DNA of 64,000 nucleotides from Moritella viscosa (GCA_000953735.1 LN554852.1:1437846-1501845), one strand, 5' to 3'. Shown: positions 54,715-63,984, counted from the first letter of the stretch. The notes: generated from the sequence alone by a model not told the origin. Made by a program: numbers and translations.

Positions 54715-56022
54715 ATGAGTAAAATTCGAACAGCATACCGGTCAGCAATATTACATAGTATTGGCGATCCTGATAAAATCGGTATGGAAAATTCGTACGA
54801 ATATTTTGCTGATGGTGCCATGATTATTGAAGATGGTGTCGTACAAGCAATCGGTAACGCAGATGAAATTCTAGCGAATGAAAATAGCGATATCGATGTT
54901 AAAGTGTATGAAAATAAGATCATCACATCGGGCTTCATCGATACCCATGTGCATTACCCACAAACGGGCATGATCGCGTCGTATGGTGAACAATTACTGG
55001 ATTGGTTAAATAATTATACTTTTCCAGCAGAGAGTAAGTTTGGTGACCCCGAGCATGCGACTAAAGTTGCTGAAATCTTCTTACAAGAGTTAATGAGTAA
55101 CGGTACAACGACCGCGTTAGTATTCGGTACTGTACACAAACAATCGGTTGATAGCTTCTTCACCCAAGCAGAGTTGCGTAACTTACGTATCATCTGCGGT
55201 AAAGTGATGATGGATCGTAATGCACCTGATTTCTTAACTGATACTCTTGAAAGTTGCTATGAAGACAGTAAAGAGCTAATCGAGCGCTGGCATCAAAAAG
55301 GGCGTTTACATTATGCGGTTACGCCTCGTTTTGCCCCGACAAGTACGCCTGAGCAGCTTGATGTTGCTGCGCGTTTGTTAAGTGAATATCCTGATCTGTA
55401 TATGCACACGCATTTATCAGAAAACTTAAAAGAGATTGAGTGGGTTAAAGAGTTATTTCCAGAACGAGCCAATTATTTAGACGTTTACGACCATCATGGT
55501 CTGTTAAGTGAACGCTCGGTATTTGCCCACAGTATTCACTTGTGTGACAGCGAATGTCAGCGCTTAGCTGATACAGGGTCTGCGGTTGCATTCTGTCCAA
55601 CGTCAAACTTATTCTTAGGTTCTGGTCTATTGGATTTACCACGTCTAGAAGCGTTTGGTATTAATGTGGGCATGGGTACGGATGTAGGCGCGGGTACGTG
55701 TTTCTCATTATTATCAACCATGAATGAAGCGTATAAGGTATTACAGCTGCAGGGCAAGGCGTTAAGCCCGTTTAAATCATTATATTTAGCGACATTAGGC
55801 GGTGCGAAGGCATTACGTTTAGAAGACCAAATTGGTAACCTAGCAGTCGGTAAAGAAGCTGATTTCGTGGTACTTGATTTAGCCGCGACACCGTTACTGA
55901 AGTTCCGTATGGACAATTCAACGTCATTAGAAGAAACCCTATTTGCGTTAATGTTGATGGGTGATGATCGTGTTGTATGCGAAACCTACGTGTATGGTGA
56001 AAATCGTTATAGCAGTCTTTAA
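54715..56022 (+). CDS. guaD: Guanine deaminase
   Basis: Zinc amidohydrolase turning guanine into xanthine, the substrate of XdhAB. 435 residues, normal length. Metal and active-site blocks: GFIDTHVHYPQTGMIASYG, LYMHTHLSEN, FAHSIHLCD and GMGTDVGAGTCFSLL (the Asp). A C-terminal GNLAVGKEADFVVLDL is the usual amidohydrolase end. It has an AAGGA ribosome site. It lies 88 bp after xdhC on the same strand, so it probably belongs to the same transcript. Together, guanine to xanthine to urate is covered; no later urate genes are in the window. Confidence 0.96.
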   Translation: MSKIRTAYRSAILHSIGDPDKIGMENSYEYFADGAMIIEDGVVQAIGNADEILANENSDIDVKVYENKIITSGFIDTHVHYPQTGMIASYGEQLLDWLNNYTFPAESKFGDPEHATKVAEIFLQELMSNGTTTALVFGTVHKQSVDSFFTQAELRNLRIICGKVMMDRNAPDFLTDTLESCYEDSKELIERWHQKGRLHYAVTPRFAPTSTPEQLDVAARLLSEYPDLYMHTHLSENLKEIEWVKELFPERANYLDVYDHHGLLSERSVFAHSIHLCDSECQRLADTGSAVAFCPTSNLFLGSGLLDLPRLEAFGINVGMGTDVGAGTCFSLLSTMNEAYKVLQLQGKALSPFKSLYLATLGGAKALRLEDQIGNLAVGKEADFVVLDLAATPLLKFRMDNSTSLEETLFALMLMGDDRVVCETYVYGENRYSSL

Positions 56023-56096
56023 TCGCTAAGCGTGAATGTGTTAAATTAAGATGCAAACGTATACTGGAAGGTGTGCGTTTTTATCTTATCTTCAGG

Positions 56097-57260
56097 TTAT
56101 CTTGCACAGTTCTCAATCCAATGTGACAGGCTTTTTGCTTGATTCAATGCATCAAAATTATTTTCTATATTTAATCGTGCCAAGCGTCCCATATCTTGAC
56201 GTTTTTCTGCTGGGTAGTTGATAAACTCGGTAATCGCTTGGCTCAGCGCTTGGGTATTTTTTTGTTTTACTATCAGTCCTGTTCCTGGCGCTACAATCTC
56301 TTTACAGCCCATTAGGTCTGTTGTTATTACTGGAATGCCAACCGCCATAGCTTCTTTGAGCACGAGAGGTCCTGTATCGACACAGCCAGATCGTGAAATA
56401 CAGAATGGCGCAACTAAACAGTCAAACCTAGAGAGATTATGACTAACCCAGCGCGGTGATTTCGCACCAAGGAAATGTACAAGTTTTGATAAACCTAAGT
56501 GTTCTACCTGCTGTTTTAAATTTGATAATTGATCTCCATCCCCAACAATATCCAATGTGACTGAGTAATGATGATGTAGCTCGTGCAGGCTTTGAATAAG
56601 GTAATTAATGCCTTTTTGCTCGACTAGTCGGCCTAAAAAAATCAATCGTAATGGGCTAAGTTCATGTTGCTTTTCTGAGGGGGGGGAAGGGGGCTTAAAT
56701 TCATTCGTTTTGACGCCGCAGTGTAATAGTCTAATTTTATTATGGTTGACCTTTTTTAGATCTTCTTCCATGTCTTTGCAAACGGCAACGACAAAGTTAC
56801 TGTTGTGTATTTTTAAATTTACATCATAAGGTGTTTCATAAATATCGTGACCATGGGCAACAAAAGAACAGGTGATATCCATCATTTTTGCTGCCACTAT
56901 TGCGTGGGCGCAGGTGTGTTGAGCAAAGTGTGCATGAGCATGACTGACGCCTTCTTTACGCATTTGGAGCGCGAGTCTTAAGCTGTATCGAAATAAGGAT
57001 AATTTGGGCATTGCACGTTGCTTTGCAATAAAGTGCAGGGCTCTCATTATACCGATTGGACTAAGTGTGGAGATTAGTGAGAAATAAGCTTTTGCACCGA
57101 TAACATGAATATCATATTCAAACTCGCCACAGTCGTGGTATTTGGTAAATGTCATGACACAAACTTCATGGCCATATGCACTGACTGAGTCAACTTCGGT
57201 ACGAATAAATGTTTCAGTGAGTACTGGATATGAAGGGGCTAAAAATGCCACTTTTTTCAT
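56097..57260 (-). CDS. Glycosyltransferase, family 4 (WcaL-like)
   Basis: 387 residues with GT-B fold. The N-terminal MKKVAFLAPSYPVLTETFIRTE is typical of the WcaL/AmsK group of exopolysaccharide transferases. The C-terminal nucleotide-sugar part has LRLIFLGRLVEQKGINYLI and the GPLVLKEAMAVGIPVITTD with the EX7E-like pattern. An eight-C run on the coding strand lies in the linker at residues 190-200 (PPSPPSEK). It stands alone, divergent from a family 2 enzyme, and not inside a recognisable polysaccharide cluster. Donor and acceptor unknown. Confidence 0.85.
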   Translation of the reverse strand: MKKVAFLAPSYPVLTETFIRTEVDSVSAYGHEVCVMTFTKYHDCGEFEYDIHVIGAKAYFSLISTLSPIGIMRALHFIAKQRAMPKLSLFRYSLRLALQMRKEGVSHAHAHFAQHTCAHAIVAAKMMDITCSFVAHGHDIYETPYDVNLKIHNSNFVVAVCKDMEEDLKKVNHNKIRLLHCGVKTNEFKPPSPPSEKQHELSPLRLIFLGRLVEQKGINYLIQSLHELHHHYSVTLDIVGDGDQLSNLKQQVEHLGLSKLVHFLGAKSPRWVSHNLSRFDCLVAPFCISRSGCVDTGPLVLKEAMAVGIPVITTDLMGCKEIVAPGTGLIVKQKNTQALSQAITEFINYPAEKRQDMGRLARLNIENNFDALNQAKSLSHWIENCAR

Positions 57261-57494
57261 TCTAATATCCTTACCTGTTGCATTTAAACGCCCTTACTTT
57301 TATTCCAATGAATGTAATACTGTTGTTTTTCATTCAAAAATTAATTTCTTAACTACTCTTAATTGCATCATCAAAGTAAAGCCTATACAGAATGATAGTA
57401 TATATAAATGTGATTGTTTCTTTAGTGAACGGATAAATGGTTTCTTTGGTGTTCTGAAAATAAAGCGTTGGCAGATAACATAAGGAGTGATGTT

Positions 57495-58427
57495 ATGATA
57501 TATGCAGTTTCTGTGGTTATTCCTAGCTATAACTGTTTGGAATACTTGCCGAAAGCGATAAGTAGTATTTTTCAGCAAAATAGAACTGATATTGAAATTA
57601 TCATTATTAATGATAATAGTAATGATGGTAGCGCAGAATATCTAGCCTTGCTAAGTCAGAGAGAGCCTTGCGTTAATGTGATTACGGCGAATGGTGTGGG
57701 CGCCGCAGGTGCGCGTAATCTTGCTATAGAAGAAGCGAGTGGTGAGTATATCGCTTTTTTAGATGCGGATGATTATTGGTATCCAAATAAATTATTAGCG
57801 CAGCTAGCATTACATGAAGCAAGCCCGAACATTGCTATGTCGTTTACCAACTATGATCACGTTAATGAACAATATCAATACATTGTTGATTGCTTCGGTT
57901 ATTGGAATCAATTTACTGACATCAGTACGCCGACTTATCATATCAATCAACCGTTAGCGCAAGTATTAGGTCATAATGTTGTCGGTACATCGACAGTGAT
58001 GGTTAAAGCCTCTGTATTTGAGACTGTCGGTTTATTCAATACTGGAATGAGTTATTGTGAAGATTGGCAATTGTGGCTAAAAATATGTGAGAACTTTGAA
58101 GTCGCGGTATTAACGAAAAGTTACACAGGTTACCTTATGCGGAGTGATTCTATTACTCAAACAGATAGTAAACGTTTACAACATCTTGAATGTATTGAAT
58201 ATATTATTACAGACTATAAGCAACGTGATATTGGATTAAGTCGGCATACATTTGCATTGGCTGATGCAAAATTGAAAGAAGGGTACGCCGACTATTATCG
58301 TACGCAAAAGAAATTCATCACTGCGCTGTGTTATGAGGGTTATGCTTTTTTGCTTAACCCTCAAATTAGACGCATAAAAAATGGCTTGGGAGACATTAAA
58401 AAATTACTTCTGAGCCCTATTGTCTAG
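57495..58427 (+). CDS. Glycosyltransferase, family 2
   Basis: 310 residues from ATG 57495 with AAGGAG seven bases upstream; the earlier in-frame start at 57468 is rejected. The GT-A fold begins VSVVIPSYNCLEYLPKAIS, followed by IIIINDNSNDGS and GAAGARNLAIEEA, and the DXD-type metal motif is in FLDADDYWYPN near residue 90. EDWQLWLKI is the usual acceptor-side ED motif. It has no membrane segments, so it is a cytoplasmic transferase for cell-surface or capsule sugar. Divergent from the family 4 enzyme. Confidence 0.87.
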   Translation: MIYAVSVVIPSYNCLEYLPKAISSIFQQNRTDIEIIIINDNSNDGSAEYLALLSQREPCVNVITANGVGAAGARNLAIEEASGEYIAFLDADDYWYPNKLLAQLALHEASPNIAMSFTNYDHVNEQYQYIVDCFGYWNQFTDISTPTYHINQPLAQVLGHNVVGTSTVMVKASVFETVGLFNTGMSYCEDWQLWLKICENFEVAVLTKSYTGYLMRSDSITQTDSKRLQHLECIEYIITDYKQRDIGLSRHTFALADAKLKEGYADYYRTQKKFITALCYEGYAFLLNPQIRRIKNGLGDIKKLLLSPIV

Positions 58428-58429
58428 CG

Positions 58430-59074
58430 TTATTTAGTTGGTGCTGTAGTGGCCGTCACTTCGTCACAAGGCTTCACGTTGCAGCCTTTTAGTACAAGTT
58501 GGCTGATCAGGTGTGCAGCATCGTCATAATCACTTGCTGTTAGTGATGTTTTCCCCATTACCGCATTGATCTGCCAACTAAAGTCAGCATAAGTTTGGGT
58601 TGAAGACCAGATCATGAATAGCAGATGGTGTGGTGATACGTTGTCCATCTGACCAGCCTCAATCCATAGCGTAAATTTATCGAGCAAAAAAGTACTCTGA
58701 TTCATTAAACGCTGTCTTATTTCAGGAGAAAGCAATGGCGAACCACGCATGATTTCATTGGCGAATACTTTGGAAGCATAAGGGTAATCTCGAGAAATAG
58801 TAAGCTTTGTTTTGATATATTCGGTTAATGCGATAGCGGGATTACTGATGGTTTCGATAGGGAGGGTTGCACTGAGTAATGGCTCGATGATCGTTTCCAA
58901 TACTGCAGAGTATAACGTCTCTTTATTACCAAAATAATAATAGACGTTGGCCTTAGGCACACCGGCAAGTTTCGCGATATCAATGGTTTTTGTTGCTGCA
59001 TAACCTTCATTGGCAAACACCTGACTGGCAGCCTTTAAAATCTTTCCTTCGTTTTTCTTCCGTATGGTAGACAT
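58430..59074 (-). CDS. rutR: RutR-like TetR-family regulator
   Basis: 214 residues. The N-terminal TetR helix-turn-helix is IDIAKLAGVPKANVYYYFGNKETLY. The ligand domain matches E. coli RutR unusually well: YIKTKLTISRDYPYASKVFANEI and LLFMIWSSTQTYADFSWQI. In E. coli RutR is released by uracil or thymine and controls pyrimidine and purine breakdown. Upstream (59136-59151) is a RutR-type box and a second one lies before xdhA, so I infer auto-control plus control of purine degradation. It is convergent with the GT2 gene, 2 bp apart. A general TetR repressor is possible but less likely. Confidence 0.8.
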   Translation of the reverse strand: MSTIRKKNEGKILKAASQVFANEGYAATKTIDIAKLAGVPKANVYYYFGNKETLYSAVLETIIEPLLSATLPIETISNPAIALTEYIKTKLTISRDYPYASKVFANEIMRGSPLLSPEIRQRLMNQSTFLLDKFTLWIEAGQMDNVSPHHLLFMIWSSTQTYADFSWQINAVMGKTSLTASDYDDAAHLISQLVLKGCNVKPCDEVTATTAPTK

Positions 59075-59381
59075 TCTTATATTAATCCCTTCGCAGTTAC
59101 TTATAAATTATTTTACAATAATGCCATAAAATAACTTGACCCCGTGGTCAGGTTTTTGTTTAATAGTCTCGGCACGATTACTCAAGCTTTGAGTACAATG
59201 TTTACTTATTTGGCAACGGTATTTTATTCCTTTCTACCGATTGTCTAGCTATCGCTATTTGAATTTTTTATCAAAAAAGTAAGTATACTTTATCCTGTTG
59301 TTTCCAGCTAGGTTGGATATATAGCAGGCGTAATAATTTAATTCAATATTACGACAGGAGTAGCAATTGCTACTCCTTTTT
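59075..59381. other. Intergenic region with RutR box and an orphan rightward terminator
   Basis: 307 bp. Left end holds the box at 59136; right end the terminator at 59356. There is no ORF between, so a small RNA is possible. Confidence 0.5.
59136..59151. promoter_or_regulatory. RutR-type operator upstream of the RutR-like gene
   Basis: TTGACCCCGTGGTCAG, arms TGACC/GGTCA, 62 bp before ATG 59074. Twelve of 16 positions agree with the RutR consensus or its allowed spacer. Confidence 0.65.
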
Positions 59382-59383
59382 TT
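59356..59383 (+). terminator. Strong rightward terminator without upstream gene
   Basis: Perfect stem AGGAGTAGC/GCTACTCCT, loop AATT, then seven T on the + strand. No + strand gene lies upstream within 900 bp. It is adjacent to the LysR stop, but the T tract is on the wrong side for that gene. Confidence 0.75.
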
Positions 59384-60281
59384 AGCTCATTAATTCACTA
59401 CCATCCCATTGTTGACTGAACCTGATAAACGCTGTAATTAACTCACTTTTGAATTTTTGCTTATGCATAATGATTTTGTATTGTCGTTCTAGTTTTGTAT
59501 CGAGTGGTAATATTTTTACTCGTTTATTTGCTAACGCATGGGTCGCACTGAATTTAGATACGCAGGCTAGTCCGAGTCCCGCTGCGACAAAGTTGAGTTG
59601 TGCTTCAATTGAATTAAGCTGATAAGCGAGCTGCCATTGTTGAACTGCGGGTGCAATATGATTATCAAAGAATGCGCGACTGCCTGAGCCTGATTCGCGT
59701 AACACCCAAGCATTGTCGGTTAAGTCTGTTAGCTGCAATGCTGTTTTTTCTTGTAGAGGGTGATTTGATGCTGCAATGATACACATTTCATCTGTTATCC
59801 AAGGCGTTTTTTCAATGTCATTGTGCTTAACATCACCTTCGATAAGACCTATATCTAATTGATAACTTAATATCATTTTAGCAATGTTGGCGCTGTTACT
59901 GATATGCAGTGTTTGTTGAGTATGCTCTGTTTGTTGTCTAAATTGTGCAATTAACCAAGGACATATCTGGTTACCAATCGTCTCGCTTGCACCAATGGCT
60001 AGATCGCCAATAAGCTGCCCTGATTGCTGGAACAAGGTATCAATACTAGCTGCGCGGTGCAGTAACTCATCGGCGATAGGTAATAAACGTTGACCATATG
60101 GGTTGAGGTGTAAACGGTTATTGGTACGATCAAATAATTGCTGGCTTAATTGATTCTCAAGTTCACTTAATGCCATACTCACGGCCGCTTTGGTTAGAAA
60201 TAAACTTTTTGCGGCGTGGGTGATGCTTTGATGTTGGCTGACAGCAACAAATACACGTAATTGTTTTAATGATAAATTCAT
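59382..60281 (-). CDS. LysR-family transcriptional regulator
   Basis: 299 residues, usual size. The N-terminal helix-turn-helix is LRVFVAVSQHQSITHAAKSLFLTKAAVSMALSELE (shown in part: ITHAAKSLFLTKAAVSMAL). The effector domain includes GDLAIGASETIGNQ and WVLRESGSGSRAFFDNHI, close to the CysL/YeiE-like group. It is divergent from a TDT-family transporter with a 97-bp shared promoter region, so it probably controls that transporter. The effector is unknown. Confidence 0.92.
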   Translation of the reverse strand: MNLSLKQLRVFVAVSQHQSITHAAKSLFLTKAAVSMALSELENQLSQQLFDRTNNRLHLNPYGQRLLPIADELLHRAASIDTLFQQSGQLIGDLAIGASETIGNQICPWLIAQFRQQTEHTQQTLHISNSANIAKMILSYQLDIGLIEGDVKHNDIEKTPWITDEMCIIAASNHPLQEKTALQLTDLTDNAWVLRESGSGSRAFFDNHIAPAVQQWQLAYQLNSIEAQLNFVAAGLGLACVSKFSATHALANKRVKILPLDTKLERQYKIIMHKQKFKSELITAFIRFSQQWDGSELMS

Positions 60282-60378
60282 ATACGTTCAACTTTTCTTA
60301 ACTTTATATTTAAAATATACATATTTTATTAACGAATGGCTATATTTATAATGGCTGCATCAACAAGAGAGGTGCATT

Positions 60379-61374
60379 ATGTTAAACCAAATTAGAATTA
60401 ACTTTAAACTATTGCCAACTCCAGCCGCAGGTCTTGCTTTAGGTATTTCGTCACTGGGGGGGTTATGGGAGTTGGTGTATGGTTTTAATGGTTATATCCA
60501 GACCATGACTGCGGGTGTTGCTGCTGGGATCCTGTTCTCTTTATTATTGCGTTTTATTATTCATCCAAAAACGTTATGGAATGACCTTTCTCATCACGTT
60601 GTTGGTAGTGTTGTACCAACATTTGCAATGGCGACCATGGTGGTATCAAATTCGTTAATTACGTCATCACCAGCGCTATCTACGACCATATGGTTGGCTG
60701 CTATCATTGTTCATTTGGTGTTTTTGGTGGTGTTTCTCTATCACCGTTTTCAAGACATGCAATTACAGCATATGGTGCCGAGTTGGTTTGTGCCACCAAT
60801 TGGTTTGATTGTTGCGGTATTTACTTGTCCTCAGCCGGAGAAATTTGAACCTATCTGCTACGCTATTTTAGTTTTTGGTATTATCAATTACGCAATTTTA
60901 TTACCTATCATGCTTAACCGACTTATTTTTGGTGAAAAAGTGCAGACTGGCGCAAAACCATCTATTGCGTTATTAGCTGCCCCTGCTAGTTTATGTCTAA
61001 CTGGATACTTGGCTTTTGTGACGAAACCGTCACCGATTATTGTGGCGGTGTTATTGGGGATTGCCTTATTGATGACGGTTGTTACTTATATGGCGTTATT
61101 ACATCTATCGCGTTTAACGTTTAGTCCTGGTTTTGCCGCTTTTACTTTTCCTTTAGTGATCAGTGCTAAAGCGCTTTATAGCACAGGTGATTGGTTTAAA
61201 AGTGTCGGTATTGCTGAGCACTATATCACTCAATTACACGTGATTGCCTTATTTGAATTATGGGCTGCAACAGCTGTCGTTACTTGGGTTAGTGCCTGTT
61301 ACATAAAATGTTTGGTAGCTAAATTACAAGATATGTATCTTGTGTATAAAACGCAGATACTAGTAACTGTATAA
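60379..61374 (+). CDS. TDT-family transporter (TehA/C4-dicarboxylate/sulfite-exporter type)
   Basis: 331 residues with about ten membrane helices and the N-terminal LPTPAAGLALGISSLGGLWEL characteristic of the tellurite-resistance/dicarboxylate family. TehA-like members are anion channels, others export sulfite or malate. The conserved Phe of the TehA pore could be in the FTFPLVISAKAL segment near residue 255. It has GAGAGG seven bases before ATG. Control by the divergent LysR regulator is likely. The substrate cannot be fixed. Confidence 0.82.
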   Translation: MLNQIRINFKLLPTPAAGLALGISSLGGLWELVYGFNGYIQTMTAGVAAGILFSLLLRFIIHPKTLWNDLSHHVVGSVVPTFAMATMVVSNSLITSSPALSTTIWLAAIIVHLVFLVVFLYHRFQDMQLQHMVPSWFVPPIGLIVAVFTCPQPEKFEPICYAILVFGIINYAILLPIMLNRLIFGEKVQTGAKPSIALLAAPASLCLTGYLAFVTKPSPIIVAVLLGIALLMTVVTYMALLHLSRLTFSPGFAAFTFPLVISAKALYSTGDWFKSVGIAEHYITQLHVIALFELWAATAVVTWVSACYIKCLVAKLQDMYLVYKTQILVTV

Positions 61375-61463
61375 ATAAGTGGTTTGTTATTTGGTATATT
61401 TACACGTTATATGGTGATAGAGTAGAATTTGCTAAAACAATTTCCTTTCTTGAGTTACACATT

Positions 61464-62642
61464 ATGCTTATAGAGCAAGATATTACCTGTATCACTATTG
61501 GTGCTTACATCGAAAAAATAACCCTTCAAACAGGCAGTTTCAGGCTTACTCAATCTGAATGGGTTAAAAACGAAGTAGTGATTAATAAGCTTATTGAATT
61601 GGGAATTCAACGGGTATTAGTTGATACCGAAAAGTTTGACGCTCAAATGGCCGCGGATGCTGTAACCCTTAATTCAATTGAGACTAAGCGTAAACATGAA
61701 TTCAAGGTGAAGATGACGCAAGCCAAAGCGCTGATCTCGACCTCTAAAGACGTACAAAAGAAAATATTTAAGCATATTGAAGAAGGATTAGAAATTGATC
61801 TTTGTTCAGTTAAAACGCTCACCACAGAATTAATCGATACCTTATTTACTGATTCTGATGCATTAATGTGCGCGATTAATATTCGCAACAAAGATGAATA
61901 TTTGTTAGAGCATTCATTTTCTGTCTCTATGTTAATGGCGTTATTTTCTCGTTATCTTGGTATTGATAAAACAGTGATCAGAGAACTGGCTATTGGTGCA
62001 TTTTTACATGATATAGGTAAGATACGTACACCAGACCACATTTTAAATAAACCGGGTAAACTGACATCCGATGAGTTTGGAATTATGAAACTACATGTGA
62101 ATCATTCCATCGATATTATTAAATCTATTCCTGGTATTTCTAAAATTAGCTCGGATGTTGCGGCCATACACCATGAAAAGTTAAATGGAGAAGGCTATCC
62201 ATATGGTCTGATAGGGCAACAAATATCTCGATTTGGCCGTATGCTTTCTATCTGTGATATCTATGATGCACTCACTGCAAACCGCTGTTATAAAGAAGGG
62301 TTAACCCAGCTAAAATCATTCGGTATTCTGCGTAGTCTGGCTCAAGACGGACAACTGGATTTGGACTTAGTGCATGCTTTTATTAAATGTATGGGTGTCT
62401 ACCCAGTTGGTTCTCTGGTAAAACTAAACTCCAATCGTTTGGCAATTGTCGAAGGTTATAACAAAGCAGATCCTATTAGACCTAAAGTGAATTCGTTTTA
62501 TAGCTTAGATAAACAGGATTTTGAACTAACAAATCGGATTGACTTATCTATGGCTGATGATGAAATTTCAGAGTCGGTGAGAGCGGATGATTTTGATTTA
62601 GATATGGAAGAAATAATGCGATTTTTAGTCAGCGAAGCGTAA
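61464..62642 (+). CDS. HD-GYP cyclic di-GMP phosphodiesterase with DUF3391
   Basis: 392 residues. The N-terminal ~120 residues look like DUF3391 (start IEQDITCITIGAYIEK). The HD-GYP domain begins about residue 145: EHSFSVSMLMALFSRYLG, AIGAFLHDIGKI (HD), HHEKLNGEGYP (the GYP motif) and SICDIYDALTANRCYK. All metal and GYP residues are present, so it should hydrolyse cyclic di-GMP. It has no membrane or receiver domain. It is monocistronic, with a terminator after it. Together with the EAL-HDOD protein it is the second cyclic di-GMP related gene in the window. Confidence 0.92.
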   Translation: MLIEQDITCITIGAYIEKITLQTGSFRLTQSEWVKNEVVINKLIELGIQRVLVDTEKFDAQMAADAVTLNSIETKRKHEFKVKMTQAKALISTSKDVQKKIFKHIEEGLEIDLCSVKTLTTELIDTLFTDSDALMCAINIRNKDEYLLEHSFSVSMLMALFSRYLGIDKTVIRELAIGAFLHDIGKIRTPDHILNKPGKLTSDEFGIMKLHVNHSIDIIKSIPGISKISSDVAAIHHEKLNGEGYPYGLIGQQISRFGRMLSICDIYDALTANRCYKEGLTQLKSFGILRSLAQDGQLDLDLVHAFIKCMGVYPVGSLVKLNSNRLAIVEGYNKADPIRPKVNSFYSLDKQDFELTNRIDLSMADDEISESVRADDFDLDMEEIMRFLVSEA

Positions 62643-62683
62643 TCATTTACCACTACCATTAATAACAATGTGTTACAGAAATT

Positions 62684-62710
62684 ACCAGCAACCGAAACGT
62701 GCTGCTGGTT
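62684..62710 (+). terminator. Terminator of the HD-GYP gene
   Basis: Stem ACCAGCA/TGCTGGT with 12-base loop, then TTCATTATT; a mirrored T/A flank would also serve the converging PAP2 gene. Confidence 0.6.
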
Positions 62711-62734
62711 TCATTATTAGCTTTTTATTCTTAT

Positions 62735-63307
62735 TTATAGAACTCGTCTTGTTAAACGGTCATTAATGGAAATAATAACGTTATAATAGACGACTAATTT
62801 ATGTCTGACTGCATGCAGCATTATGGCTGAGAATACACTTACAACGGATGCTGCGGCAATGTCGAAAGGAAAATGCACGCCAATATACACACGAGATAAC
62901 CCACCTATTACAGCTAATACCGTTAACCCAAACGCCAATTTTCTTGTTGCTTGATGAAGCAATAAACTAAATGCAATACAAAACATAAATGTGGTGTGAT
63001 CAGAGGGGAATGATGAATTTGCAGCGTGTTCAACAAGTGTTGTACCCAAATTGTTCATAAAAGGGCGAGGGTGGAAATAAACCTGAGCAATAAGTGTATT
63101 AATCGCGATACCAACAACAGAAGTCAGTGTTGCACCAATAAGATAACGCTTCGATTGCTCTTTACTGCGAAACCATAAAATCATAACCAATGCGATAAAG
63201 ACATAAGGCATGCCTTCTGCGAAGAAAATGAAAAAGTAGTCAAAGAGTTGGTTTTGGCCAGCAAATTGATTAATTGCAGAAAAGAGTAAGTTGTTTAATT
63301 GTTGCAT
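62735..63307 (-). CDS. PAP2-family phosphatase, BcrC-like (undecaprenyl-diphosphatase)
   Basis: 190 residues, about five membrane helices. PAP2 motifs are YFHPRPF (motif 1, reduced), SSFPSDHTTF (motif 2) and SRVYIGVHFPFDI (motif 3, SRxxxxxHxxxD). Length and layout fit BcrC/YbjG-type enzymes that recycle the undecaprenyl carrier in the periplasm for cell-wall and polysaccharide synthesis. The first-motif lysine is not obvious, though the rest is intact. Its start lies right after the hairpin of the upstream lipoprotein gene. Confidence 0.85.
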   Translation of the reverse strand: MQQLNNLLFSAINQFAGQNQLFDYFFIFFAEGMPYVFIALVMILWFRSKEQSKRYLIGATLTSVVGIAINTLIAQVYFHPRPFMNNLGTTLVEHAANSSFPSDHTTFMFCIAFSLLLHQATRKLAFGLTVLAVIGGLSRVYIGVHFPFDIAAASVVSVFSAIMLHAVRHKLVVYYNVIISINDRLTRRVL

Positions 63308-63309
63308 GA

Positions 63310-63348
63310 AAAGGTCTTATCTAAATGAATATCAACGATAAGACCTTT
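63310..63348 (-). terminator. Hairpin between lipoprotein gene and PAP2 gene
   Basis: Twelve-base-pair stem AAAGGTCTTATC/GATAAGACCTTT with 15-base loop. On the minus strand its 3' arm runs into the PAP2 ribosome site, so it could end the lipoprotein transcript and also mask PAP2 translation on read-through. Confidence 0.6.
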
Positions 63349-63405
63349 ATTGTGAAGTAATGTTCAGTTTAAGTATAAAATATTGTATGGGTGCTGATTT
63401 TACTA

Positions 63406-63984
63406 TTATATTTCAGATAGTGTTATAACATCTTTTACTTTCACCATTGGTTGCCCTATCGGTGTTGCAACTAAGACTTGAAAGTAAGAGTTACCTAAAG
63501 CACTAGTGTAACCACTTGTATTAAAGATGTTTTCATTGTGAAACTCTTTATCTTTAAATGTCAGGAGTTCAATAATATCGGAATCTTTTGATAGATTCAT
63601 TTTCCCATTTCGTTTAAATATTTTTCGACCTGAAACCCAAAAGCTAGATGGTGACTCATCTTCTTCAACATTTGATGTTGTTGAGAACGTACAGCGATGA
63701 TTACATGTTTTTTTATGTACCATTACGAAGGTGTGTGTATTCGCATTTTGATATACCGCTAGATTACCTACATGTACGGTTCCACCTACATCATTGTCGA
63801 ATTTATAAAATTCTTCATAATGATATTGTCCTTGATAAGTGTATTCTTCGTTTGCTTCGATTGCGATATCTAATGATGAGTTAGTTAAAGTGTTACCATT
63901 TTGCAGTAAAGCATTAGGATCTGATAATAACTGACAACCACTTAAGGCCAATATACTCGTGAATATGATAATTAATTTGCGCAT
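63406..63984 (-). CDS. Lipoprotein of unknown function
   Basis: 192 residues with a lipoprotein signal (MRKLIIIFTSILALSGC, lipobox LSGC). The residue after the lipid-Cys is Gln, suggesting the outer membrane. The mature part is beta-rich with a Cys pair (KKTCNHRCTF) that could form a disulfide, and no family I know. The gene begins 16 bp before the window edge on its 5' side, with AAGGAATTGC as ribosome site. Role unknown. Confidence 0.7.
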   Translation of the reverse strand: MRKLIIIFTSILALSGCQLLSDPNALLQNGNTLTNSSLDIAIEANEEYTYQGQYHYEEFYKFDNDVGGTVHVGNLAVYQNANTHTFVMVHKKTCNHRCTFSTTSNVEEDESPSSFWVSGRKIFKRNGKMNLSKDSDIIELLTFKDKEFHNENIFNTSGYTSALGNSYFQVLVATPIGQPMVKVKDVITLSEI

